A DNA stretch of 64,000 nt from Calycina herbarum (Eukaryota; Ascomycota; Leotiomycetes; Helotiales; Pezizellaceae): NCBI GenBank assembly GCA_001414485.1, contig LLEY01000109.1:1-64000 (forward strand), read 5' to 3'. Below are positions 22,331 through 33,560 of this stretch, piece by piece. The notes below the pieces were generated by a model. The model was not told the DNA's origin. It was given only the letters and a program-made list of their open reading frames with translations, and ran no database searches. A program made the translations under genes and the position numbers. Each line of letters opens with the position of its first letter. Position 1 is the stretch's first letter.

Positions 22331-23191
22331 TATTACAAAGAGAATTAACTAAGGAAGGAAAGGAAGGAAGTCTATTCTACGTGCGAGGAAAGGGGTTTTG
22401 TACGCATAAGCCACATGTAATTACCGGTTATTAGAACGCTGTTGGAACCCCTTGCGTCGAGGTCACGTGAGGTCACGTTTTGTACGAAGGTCGGTAGACC
22501 GAGTACTCTTCGGGTGTAAACCGTCACAAATACGTTTAGTTTACTCTTATTAGATAGATAGTACTACTCTTTAGCTTCTTTAGCTATAAATGTTTTAGTA
22601 ATAGTATAGGTTTTATAAATAGTACTTAAATTACTAGTAACTACCAGGTAGTAATAATTATAAACTAAGATTATATTAGATAGTGATTTCTTAAAGATAT
22701 CTTAGACTAGTTTATTCTAAATTTTAGGCTATTATAATAGGTTTAACATAGAATATTCACCAGTACCTTCCAGTAGTCTTCTAGTACACTCTCTCTTCTT
22801 TTTTTCTGGCTGAAGCATTTCCAGTTAACTTCTAATATAATTTCGGGTAAAGTTCCACATTCCTTTACTTTGGTAACGTACTACTACTTCACACTTGACG
22901 ACAATTTCTCATGACAGAAAAAACCATCTGCTTGCGCACTATGAATCATCGACTCCAAAACTCACAAGAAATAAAACCCATCCAAAGGCATTTCATTTCA
23001 TGAATCATTGCATCTGAAGACCAGTCACAAACGCGACATGACCCATATTCTACAGAAATAATCGATTCATATAAAGCTCTCTTTATCACTAAAGCAGTTT
23101 CAACATCCTCATTTCTCCATCTTCACTACTGTAAAGTACCGTATCAACCAAAATCACTGACTCTCAACACTCACTACTACCTATCTTCATA
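22331..23191. other. Mixed AT-rich remnants and promoter region
   Basis: A GC-richer strip at 22380-22530 (containing GAGGTCACGTGAGGTCACG) is set between AT-rich remnants that run to about 22750. It resembles repeat debris. The last 400 bp is normal-composition upstream sequence of the HNH-like gene. Confidence 0.4.
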
Positions 23192-24947
23192 ATGGGCCTC
23201 CCCCTTTTCCCTTCAACAAGCGCGGAAATAGAGCAAGAGCTCTTAACCAAACTCCAACCCCTCAATCAATTCCTCAGAGCTTCAACAACAATACCAAACT
23301 ACCTAACCTACAAAGCAAAGATCGTCTCTTTAACCCAAGATTCCTCTGTTCTATCCCTACACACACTTCAAATCAAAAACCTCCCCCCTTCTACCTCCAC
23401 GTTACCTCAAGCATTCCTCTCTTTCGCAACAAAAAACGAGCAATTACAATCCCAAATCCACGCCAAAGAATGGGAATCACACTTCCTCCTTTCCCCCCAA
23501 AAATTCGAACAAACCCTCACACCCCTCCTCCAAAACTCACAAACCCGCCTTGCACTCCCCCAAGCTTCATTTGACCCCTTAACATATAACCCCAATCCCA
23601 CCCTAACAAACTTACAAATCCGCAACTGCTACGCCCTCCTCCTAGCGTCAATAATCAACCCCCAAAATTTCCGCCAACCCAACGGTCTAGGTCGCAACTC
23701 CCGCTCCTTCACCGAAAAAAGATTTAGGGATAACGTTCTCGCTTACTCTTGCGTCGAAGACAGAGAGAGAAGCCCGTCTGTGATTCCTCCTAGATTGATA
23801 CCGAGGAAGAATTGGTGTCATGTTCTCGGAGGGTGGAGTGGACGGGGGGTGAAGATGGTTAGGGTTGTTCCTTTGCAGCTTGTTTCTAAGAAGTTGGCTA
23901 GTTTGTTTGCAAATTGGGAGGGGGGAGAGGGAGAGTTTGAGGGTTTGTTTTTGGAGGGGGGTAATGGTATGTCTTTTCTACACTTTCTGGTTAAGCGAGG
24001 TGTTAACATAATCCCCCAACAGGAATCGCCCTCCACGAACCCTTTGCTACAGCCGTCTCTCAAGGAATCCTGGTCCTCATCCCCAGCTCACTTGACGAAG
24101 TCGGAGATCCAGAGGGTTACACATTCATACTTACAGATCAAACCTACGCCGAGAAAGACACAGGTCGAGGACCAGCGAAGGTATCACCCCCATCTCCCTT
24201 TACATTTCAACTTCCTAACGACTTAAACTTGAAAACGAGATTGCTGACAGAATGCAGAATTTTCACAACCTCCCTTTCCTACCCTCCCCATTAAACACCC
24301 ACAACCTCCCATCCCCAAAATTTATTTATTTTCGCCTCCTCTTAACATATATAACCCATCTCCACCTAGGGAAGCCCACCGAGTGGCTCAAGAGCCTTCT
24401 CCAAACAAAACCGGAGTTATTCAAACCACGACATCCGCCGTTTAGAGGAGAAATGCTCAGATTCTTACTTAACTTCGCAGGTGCGGATTGGGAAACTAAG
24501 CAGGGATTGAGAGGGCTAATGGATAATGGTGGAATGACGACGGGGGGAAATAAGGGCAAAGAGAGGGAAGGGGAAAAGGAATCAGACTGGAAAGAAGCCG
24601 AAAAGATGGCTCGGGGTATAAAAGTTGACTGTGTCAGTTTTAGTGTGGAGATTGAGAGGAAACGGATAGAAGAGGAACGGAGAAGTCTGGATGTTGCCGT
24701 CGATGGGCTATACGAGGTGGGAGAGGGTGCTGGTACGACTGATATTGGGGACGGGAATGGGGGTGAGAATCAGATTGCTGGGTTTCTTATCAGAGTCGTG
24801 CTGGATGATGCTGATGACGAGAGGGAAACTCGGGATATTGTTTTGTCGGATCGAGATGAGGGTGTTGATATTGGGTTCGATGAAGGATCGACGGGTCGGA
24901 CTTTGACTTTGAATGAGTATGGGTTCCTTGATGAGGGGTTTTATTAG
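23192..24947 (+). CDS. Fungal HNH_2-like protein with altered core motif
   Basis: 540 residues from exons 23192-23966, 24023-24180 and 24258-24947. The architecture matches the fungal proteins carrying the HNH_2-type nuclease domain. A helical N-terminal half leads to W-C-H-V-x-G (near residue 207). Then comes a V-R-V-V-P element where the family usually has A-H-I-V-P, then G-N-G-I-A-L-H near 257-263 and I-L-V-L-I-P. After the core is the usual Y-F-R-L-L-L-T-Y...E-W helix. The first metal/catalytic His is therefore Arg (about R224), so nuclease activity is doubtful. The C-terminal ~130 residues are acidic, low-complexity and Gly-rich. The second intron uses the second AG (at 24257); the first AG would put a stop in frame. 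The strong codon contrast between C-rich first and G-rich later exon sequence is notable. Confidence 0.6.
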
Positions 24948-27541
24948 ATTTATCTGGGGCCGTTGATTGCTAGTGATAGTATGAAATAAGGATGGTTTTG
25001 CATGATGTACAAAGCAAAATTCGGGACTAAAACCTCGCGACTTCTACATATGGGGCAATAAACTCGACGAACTAACTCATTGAAATCAGGTGAGCAAATG
25101 TGCAAGAAAAACACCTAGTTGGGTGTGTATAAATGGTTTCTAGAACTTTCAAATTTCTTAGACAAGAAATGTTGATTTAACACGGGGGTTCGAGAAGGGA
25201 AAGTTCTTGAAGCACTCCCAACGAAAAGGAACCAGGAATCTTATTCAAGGATAGAATCCGAGAGAAATACAAGACTGGGCTGTGAAGTCACAAAACAGTG
25301 TACTACAACAACCCACGTTTCAATTGTAAGCTATGCAAAAGGTCGTCGTGCACCCACACCAAAGGGCTGAGTATGACTGTGCCATGTGGCACTTTTCTGA
25401 CACTTGACAGTTGGCAAAGGGACCTACCTGTATTATGAGGCATTACCACAGTTAACCAGCTGAACCAATATGAAACATCACATCGTATGTTCTGACTGAG
25501 CCACGAAATAAAGAAGAAAAGCAAGACCAAGAGACGGAATATGCAAATGTTCGGAAGAGACTTTGGTAAGGCCTTATTTCTGCGAGGTTCTTGGTAAAAG
25601 AGAAACTGCCAAACTTTGACTGGGCGAGAAGAAAGCCTTCAGAGTTCGACGTTATCAGCTACAGACTTGACGTGCTTGCGTATCCCCATCTGAGGGCAGA
25701 AAGAGTGACAAATGAATGGTCAAGGAATTTCCCGGAGAGAATGTCTCACTTACGACAAGCTGCAATTCATTCGCTAGTCTCTCAACGAAAGGAGGCTGTG
25801 TTCATATGCACCAAGGGCCCTCTGCATGTTCCGTATTCGTGGTTCAACATGGCTCGATGATTCGTATTCTGCATCGTGAAGTTTCTTGAGTGGAGGAGTT
25901 CTCGACCGGACTCTCGGAGGCGAAAGAGCGTGGAAAATGGTTGGCCAAGGAATGTCCCGAGTCAATGTCTATAAATAGAAATTTCTGAACGCCATCATCA
26001 GATGTTGATCATGACGAGCCGCGTTTTCTTGCCGTCTTTACCAGATAATCGCCCAACATGGTCGTTCTTTTTGATTGGTAAATGATGAGAGGGTGTTTGT
26101 TTCATGTTGGGTTGGAATCCGGATATCATGGCTGTACTTACTATACTCTACGGTACCAAAGTTCAATTGTTGGAATCATGGGAATTTCAATTGCGATGAG
26201 CGATTAACATGGAGGCTGGAAAGGGAAAGAGGTGACGTATCGCTGGACGATAAGCATTTTTGCCCGGCAAGGAGTGTTGGCATTGCAAGGTTCTTGGGGT
26301 TTTCTCTCCGTACGGGGGTTTTTGTGTTGATCTCAAGAAAATTTCTCGAACTTCAATTGACAACATTGGGCAACCTGAAACATGCGGAATTGTTGCTCAG
26401 TGTGACGCTCGAGATAGCTGTGACAGGAAGCGGGGGTTTGAATCAGATGTTGTTCAATGTTGGGGGTCTAAAATGCTACGATGTCAAAGCAGGTGGCTGG
26501 CGAGCTGCAAGGTTATCTGCTCTACTCTGCAGCTTAGCCGGCAGTCACTTTTTGAGGGAAAAGAGAGAATTGATAGGATAAAAAAGGTCTCACTCAATAT
26601 TCTCTCGTACTGAAGGAGAAAAGTATACTTTACTATCTACTTCGTAATGCAGAGTAGTCTCTTGGCTACGATAAAGGGGCAGGTAAGGCTCCGTACCCTT
26701 TTCCGGCTACAACGGAAGGCACGACCAAGGTCGCTCTCTGCTGCAACTAGTACTTAGCTCCAATGCGGCGAGTTCCCAGATATAAGCAGAAAAGACATTT
26801 CCCAAACATCTGCCAAATAATTTCAATTGCAAACCCAACTTTCGCTTACAAGACCTTTCTTTGCTCCCCTTTTGAAGAAATATCCATTCGTTCCGTCAAG
26901 GCACAGAGACAGATTTGACAGACACTAGCGGGGTCGTTGTGGTGCTTGTGCAAAGTATCTTCGTACCTTTGTGTGTACAACTCGGTACGTAAACATTTCT
27001 CAAGTCCTTAGCTCCAGCTAGCTACCTTCGTCTTCTACTTGACAACAACACAATCCGCGGCCAAAGCAAAAGAATCCGAATTCTTACTGGCGTCCTCGTC
27101 ATCAATCCTTCCAATTCTGGTCGTGGCAGACGAATAGCACCCTTGTCTTGCTGCGCCTGGACTGAATACGATGTCTGGGTCCCCATGCAATTAGTGGGTG
27201 GAGGTGTGCTTGAGCCACCACCTCAACCGGGCGGCGACATCAATTGTTTCTATCCGGAAGAGGTCAGGCCAGCGCCAGCCCTTTTCCTACGGACCTGAAT
27301 AATATCCAGACCAGACGTTCTTCCTCCTGTCATCATCATCGTATCGTCTCTCTCCTCCTCAAACTCCGGCGCCTTGTATCGCATTTCCATTCGTTGTCCC
27401 GGGCCCTCTCTTGTGCATTGCTTCAGCTGTTCCTCACAAGCTAGCTACCTGCAGCTTCGTCCACAAAACATCCCCTCACCGTTCCGGATTCAACACTTGA
27501 TTTGATCCCAGCCATACCTGGCTGGTATTATACTTGTCATC
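24948..27541. other. Intergenic, 2.6 kb, no gene supported
   Basis: The longest frames (e.g. 26075-26581 plus) lack protein-like composition and recognisable introns or motifs. The last ~700 bp is pyrimidine-rich and may be promoter and 5' leader of the surface-protein gene; a GTACGT donor-like site near 26983 could mark a leader intron. Confidence 0.45.
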
Positions 27542-29152
27542 ATGAATCAAGCTAATGATGAGAAGATCGACATCTTAAAGTCTCCCCCAGAAACCCCCAC
27601 CACCGTTACTCTCGACGTCGAGGAACTCAAGAGTCTCGCTGAAGCTACGAATCAACGAAGGAAAATGGCTCGACGAACTCACTTCCGCGTCTTTACACTC
27701 CTTCTAATATCACTCTTTGCTGTGGGTGTACTGTCAAAGTCCATCGCCAGACGCAATGCCGAACCAGTCGTCCAAGACTCCCCGGAGATAGAGAGCTTTC
27801 GAGAGCTTCTCAATTCCCTCGAACCAGCAGCCCTTCACGAAATTCTACACGAACACTTGAAGGAGAAATATCAACATGGGGTATACCAAGAAGACAGGAA
27901 GGCTATGGAGGTCGTACACGAGCAAAATGCCGGCGTCGCTATACAATTGATTGAGTTGGCAAAGCGTCAGACACCTGGAAATGGAACCACCACCACTGCT
28001 AGTCCTTCCAATACAGTGGTATCGACAAGCGTTGTAGTTGGCACTTCAACTGCTCCTACATCAAGTGTGGTTGTTACTAGAACCTCGTCTGCTGCTCCGA
28101 CATCTGCAACCTCGACTGGCCAAACAGTACAGTCAACGACGCAAGTCCGGTCCACTTCTGCCCAACCGTCCTCGTCAGCAACCCGAGCTCCTTCTTCAGG
28201 TTCTACCGTTGTTTCCGTGCCTACATCTGAGTCTAAGCCAAGCTCTACACCGGCAACACAAACCCAATCACAGGCTGGGTCATCATCAAACCAAGGTACG
28301 TTTGATAGCTTTTATATTCCTATACTTTTATTTTACCCCACGTGAAAGTTTTCCTTGGGGGATGTTCTCGATTTCTACCCATTGAAACTTTGAAATTCTT
28401 CTCGTTCTGTCAACATATATTTTTATCATACATCGAGACCGGGATATTGGAGGTACATTTCAATCCACTCACGAGCGACTGCCCACTTTCTTTTCAACCC
28501 CAAGCACCACACACCATTTCAGCCCCAGTTGTCACTTGGCCCTGAAGGTTTACATCTTACCGCCAACATCACGCTGTATATGAGACGAAGACTTAACATT
28601 TTCCCCACAGCTACCGGGACATCCTCTCAAGGACCCAATCAGTCCTCGTCCCCCACGAACCCGGACACAACATCCCAGGCCACTTCCTCCTCTCCCCAGG
28701 GTTCGCCCACTCCTTCCTCTTCTGAAACCCCATCTCCATCTTCCAGTCCTCCGGAATCTTCTCCAATTTCATCAACGTCAAATTCCGTATCTAACACACT
28801 TATTACAGTAGTTACAACAACCCAAGCAAATGGGCAGCCAACGACTTCTACGGACTCGCAACAACCTATCACTACGTCAAATGGGGCCGCAACAACTGCA
28901 ACTGAAGCTCAAAGCTCCGTCACCCAACAAGTTGTTTACAAGACTACGTTGGCAAATGGATCCCAGAGCACTGTAACATCTGTCACCATCGTCCCAGCTC
29001 AACAAGGCGCCGCACAAACCAATGGAGCATCCGGATCCAAGACCAACTCTGGAGGTGCAAGTTTACAAACCAACGCAGCTCAGAAGAACGGATTCGAGAT
29101 GAAGGCTGCTTTCTTCGGTGCCGTGGGTATGGCAGTCGCTGCTGCCATGTAA
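27542..29152 (+). CDS. Ser/Thr-rich mucin-like membrane surface protein
   Basis: 431 residues from exons 27542-28295 and 28611-29152; no named family is recognised. There is a short cytosolic N-terminus with R-R-K-M-A-R-R just before a single hydrophobic segment (residues ~49-65). Then come a conserved-looking helical stretch (E-S-F-R-E-L-L...H-E-I-L-H-E-H) and about 280 residues dominated by Ser, Thr, Pro and Gln, expected to be heavily O-mannosylated. The end is hydrophobic (A-A-F-F-G-A-V-G then Ala/Val), as in a GPI-attachment signal or a second membrane anchor. The architecture resembles fungal cell-wall stress sensors or adhesins, but the usual WSC domain is absent. The intron is 315 bp, long for this region. 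Confidence 0.6.
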
Positions 29153-30260
29153 TGTGGGGAGGGAGAAAGATATATGATTTGATTTTTTGAAAATATAGCA
29201 TAGCGATGGAAATTCATTCGGCGTTTGGGGGCTAGCATATATAAAACTAACTAATGTCTCTCCTTGATTATAAAAGCTACGACGCGAGTCGAATATGGGC
29301 ATGGTTCTAGTTTTGGACCTGGGGAAGATGCCGAAATGCATGGATTTTATGGGAAAACCTTGGAAGACAAAATGGATGGATTATAATTCAATGGGTGCGG
29401 GCGGTGGTGGTTAATGACGATCGGTAATGATATACAATGGTATACATATCAACTCCAAATTTCTGTTTTTGTGAATGTTTGAAGGGTCATGGGCTTTTGG
29501 GTACCAGTAAGCCAAACGAGTGTTGAGTAAGCCAATCTTTAAATTTGGGGGGCCAAAATGGAGTCGTGAGATAAACTATGTAGTTAACGAGTAAGCTGGG
29601 AAATTCACGCGTAAGCCAAACACCGCTTTTGGGGGCCAAAAAATGGTTACAAGCTACAAATCTTGGAAGTAAGCTATTAGCCATCCAGTAAGCCATCGGT
29701 AAGCCAATAAATCGTATAGCTCTAGCTATACAAGATGCGATTATTAGTAGGCAACTTACAAATAGCTCGACCTTTTTTTTTACAAGATGTTTCTACGTGA
29801 TGTTGGTAATCGGTAGGTCCCCTGCAAATTGTTTAACTATTTTACAAGATATTATTCCAAGACAATTTTCAATTTTACGAGAGACAATTTTTTGAAAGTA
29901 ACTTAAGGAAGAAGTATTCTGACTCAGGCTGAATTTGTGTAGCCCTTTTTCATTCACTATGTCCAGGTGCTTCGAGGGTGTACGATGGAAATACGGTATT
30001 TATGTGTGCTGCTGGTTGGGACCCGAAAATTACCATCATCTTTCCCTGTTTGAGCTTGTAGAATCGATTTCGAAGATTTGCATGCCATGTCCTATACCAG
30101 TACAGCCAACCCATTGCGGGCACTCACGTCCCAAACCCAAAGTATGAAGTCTCCCGTCCATAGCAGCGCAATTGAAAATCGTAACGCCTATAACGCCCAT
30201 CCCTCTGCGATCGCAATTTGTCCCCACTCCCCATTTCCATTCCCAGCCACAAAACAAGTC
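29153..30260. other. Intergenic with dispersed GTAAGCC/GGGGCCAAAA modules
   Basis: 29500-29720 contains repeated GTAAGCCAA-type words alternating with GGGGGCCAAAA words (29507, 29540, 29550, 29610, 29625, 29690 and on). A related cluster occurs at 57738-57875. No coding sequence is supported. Confidence 0.5.
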
Positions 30261-30797
30261 TTATCCGGGACCGATACGAGGCATATCGTGGTGTTCTGAC
30301 AGTGTGGAGAGGTATTTATTCAGTTCCTCGACTCGTTGCTTGTGGGTTTTTGGACCTTCGCGTTCGAGGCGTGCTTGGAGCTGTGGTTAATTTGTTAGCA
30401 GATGAATGAGGAAAATAGATTACAAATGAGGGGGAAATAATGGAACTAGGTATAGGAAATGATGGGGACATACCCTCTTCCTCCTATTCTCTTCATAAGC
30501 CCTCTCACTCGCCGTCTTCCCATCGTGTTGGTCGCGTTGTTCTAGGGTCGTGAGATCTAGATCCTCTTCCCCCTCCAACCCTTCCTCTCCCTCCCCTTTC
30601 CCTTTCCCTTTCACTTTCCCGTCTTTATTCGTCGCAGAAACAGATTCGTCGACGGCTTTCGAGAGGGCTTCTTCGTTGCTTGCGCTTGCGCTGGTTTTGG
30701 ATTTATCCTTCTTCTTTTTCTTTTTTATTCCGGAGGAGGAGGCACCTTTTAGTTTTAGGCCGCCACGGACTATGGGGGTGTAGTCGTCTGAGGGCAT
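30261..30797 (-). CDS. FAM32A homologue (nuclear, spliceosome-associated)
   Basis: 147 residues from exons 30797-30474 and 30380-30261. The architecture matches FAM32A/DUF1754: Y-x-P-x-x-R-G-G-L-K-L-K-G at the start, a lysine block (six K), a charged low-complexity middle, and the conserved C-terminus K-T-H-K-Q-R-V-E-E-L-N-K-Y-L then L-S-E-H-H-D-M-P-R-I-G-P-G. In animals FAM32A is a nuclear protein found in the catalytic spliceosome, where its C-terminus reaches the active site; the same role here is inferred. The 93-bp intron falls between the charged region and the conserved tail. Confidence 0.85.
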
Positions 30798-33560
30798 TGT
30801 TGGAGTTGTTTGCGATGGGAGCAGGGGAGTTTTGAGGGATTGATGATGATGGCTGGGGAGGTGGCAGAATTATGGAAGGCGGTGAGCCGAGGCGAGGGGA
30901 ACGAGAAAAGTCCGTCAACTTCCAATATTTTCCCCATTCACCATGTATGCCACTCTAGCTAGGTTTCGGAATTCTCAGTAGATAGAAGCCCTATTGAGAT
31001 AGCTTCTTTTAGCAAAATTCATCTAAATTTGTAAGATTCTCAAAAAGATATATTGTCGAAAGTTGAAGTGTTGTCGATTTAGAATCTCGCTTGCGTGACT
31101 ATTTATTCTTTATGGTGTGGTTTTTGCAGTTGCACGAGTAACGAGTTGCTCGAATTGTATTACTTGTGACTGTTGAATAACAATAATAATATAAGAGGAG
31201 CTCGCCTGATGCTAGATCTCCTATACCGGAAATCTCGGGGGCATCGGTGAAGGTAACTTTCCAACTGCTAATCTCAAGCTCTTTTATATTGCCATTGTTC
31301 AAATGCCCTCCTATCTTGATGGAAACTCAACAACCCAGTCAGATGGTTTGCTTGTTGCTCTCTAGCTTTGTTCACCGTGGTGAATCTTCCAAGCAAGATG
31401 TAAAAATCCACATGTCCCGTCACATCGTCACTTAGTCGTGAGCAAGCCAGCGTTGATAACAGATGATTCTTCGAAACCTTAGGTTCAAATCTGAACCGCA
31501 TAATCTCCCGCTGCCGGACCATTTATTTCGCTACAGGCGCTGCCCTAGAGACCTAGTTTGCTTTCCTGCGTTCTCTGCTTCGTCTAAGTAAGGTAGCTTC
31601 TGTAGTGAACCTCGTCTAAACCTCTGACCTTTTCAGACCAATGTAGTCTATAAAGTTGGACTGTTGTCGACTTGAGATCTTACGGAGGGTTTCAAGTTAA
31701 GTCGCCTTCTGGTTGCAGATTATTTGAATTAACTCTTGGCTGTAAGTTCGTGTTTTTATTTTGTTTTTCTCGGCACTTATTATTTCTCTACTAGGCTTCT
31801 TGAAATGATGGTATCGATTCTGGATAGGTTTTTAGTCAAGGTCATAGTATTACTACTCCCTAGTCGTTCGTAAAGTTCAAGTTTACTGTCACGCCGGATA
31901 AGATGGTAAATTTCTATCATTTCCAGCTTCAACTCGCAGTGAGTGAGAATTTTTCAAGTAATTACGAACGATGATATAAAACCCAAAATGTAGAGAAAGG
32001 CTTACGCGAAACTCAAACATAGCATTTCTCTTTCATAGTAAATAAGCAATCCAGTCCAGTAAGCGAATATTTAATTATAGCCTGTTAGGAAACCCTCCTA
32101 CAAAATTAGTCCACTTACAGGAACGCTCAACAAGAAACAAAGATTACAAAGCGATTGTTAAGTTGTACAATCACAATATCCCACAGAAACTGGGCAGCAC
32201 TGGCAGCACATCGTCTACCTGTCCCCAAACAGTTAGAAAACTCTCCGTCCATTGTTCCGTTGGATATTCACTGACTGAGCGAGTATCCGAAAGTCAAGCG
32301 TTTAGATGAAAATTTGCCACCGAAATAGCTTATGTTGCAACTAATAAAAGATTGAACTTTGCATTATTTGGCCATGGGGGAACCTCGAGGTTTCTACAAG
32401 ATTCAGTACCTCTGGAGAGTCCGTTGAACTCGGAGAATGTTAATACTTCTTTAGCTGAAAGGGCATTTCCGCTCTCTTGGAGTAGCAAGTCATCCAGCGG
32501 TTCTTGTACCAGTACTTGAGCCACCACCTAAAGTTTATCTGGTTGGTGTATCTAGCTCGAAGCTACTGAGAGCCAGGTAGTATAGTATATCAGGTGATTC
32601 CAAACTTTGATTAAGTAAGTGGAAAGCTAGAAATTCGCAGCGTATTAAATGAGTAGAGTAGAGCAGAGTAGTGACTGCTACTCTACTCTACTCAAAATAT
32701 TTTTTATACTTTGAATACTTTTGGCAACCTCCGACTTATACAATACCCTGGCCTGACCCTTCTGGGCTGCTAGAAGTCGGTTGATGTACCGGGCGCCTCT
32801 GCGAGCATCCTCGGTGCTTCTTAATTAAGTTTTCGACATCGTTCTACTCGCAAGTGAATGACGTAGATGATAGCTTGCAGTAGATCGTATTTTCAATTTC
32901 TCAATGATGAGAACCACAAGAGAAAAACCATGGGTACACAGAACACACCAAGAAGCACATTAAGGCTTACGCCCCGGGTTTTGCTGTTTGCCCTTCTTTC
33001 AGGTCATGTATGATATTTTTATACCCTGATAAGTCTCAGTCCCCAGTAACCTTTTCGTGATGCAAGTCTGGAAATATAGTCGCTGTGTGACATCCACTGT
33101 TGTCTCAGAGCTGCTCTCTTCCGAATCCTATCACTCATGAGTATCTAGTTCGTTCTTTCTAATGTGAGATGAGAAAAGTCTCTCATGAAGGGGATGAACT
33201 ACGGGTCGCATTTGAACAATGAAATTATGCAAGGTGGTCTCACATAATTGGTTATAGAAACTTTGGTAAGTACTTACAACATGTCAGAATTCCTCCCAGT
33301 CCTAAATCTGGCAACGACCCCTATTTCCCAGAAAGTATAGAGTACCATCATGTGCATTAAGATTTCCGGTTATCAGTCTCAAAGCTGTAAATAATAAATC
33401 AAAAGAAGTTGTAAAAAATAGCAATCTATCATTCTTCTCAAATTCTATATGTAGAATTCTCATTTGTTGAAGGGACTTTTTTATCCCAAAATACGCCTAC
33501 CTGCTCCGGTTGAATGCAGCCAATTTCTTTTACCCATCGCTATATCTATAACAAATCCCC
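30798..33560. other. Intergenic, 2.8 kb, no gene supported
   Basis: All frames are short and not protein-like. A 28-bp word at 31053-31080 (TTGTCGAAA...TGTTGTCGA) recurs at 49799 and 50506. There is no tRNA or other RNA that I could recognise. Confidence 0.45.

Noticed and set aside
26075..26581. 168-codon plus-strand ORF
   Set aside because: Composition and overlapping frames look random; no intron pattern or recognisable domain.
28639..28872. Minus-strand acidic ORF opposite the surface protein
   Set aside because: Antisense reading of Ser/Thr/Pro-rich codons always gives Glu/Gly/Val-rich open frames.
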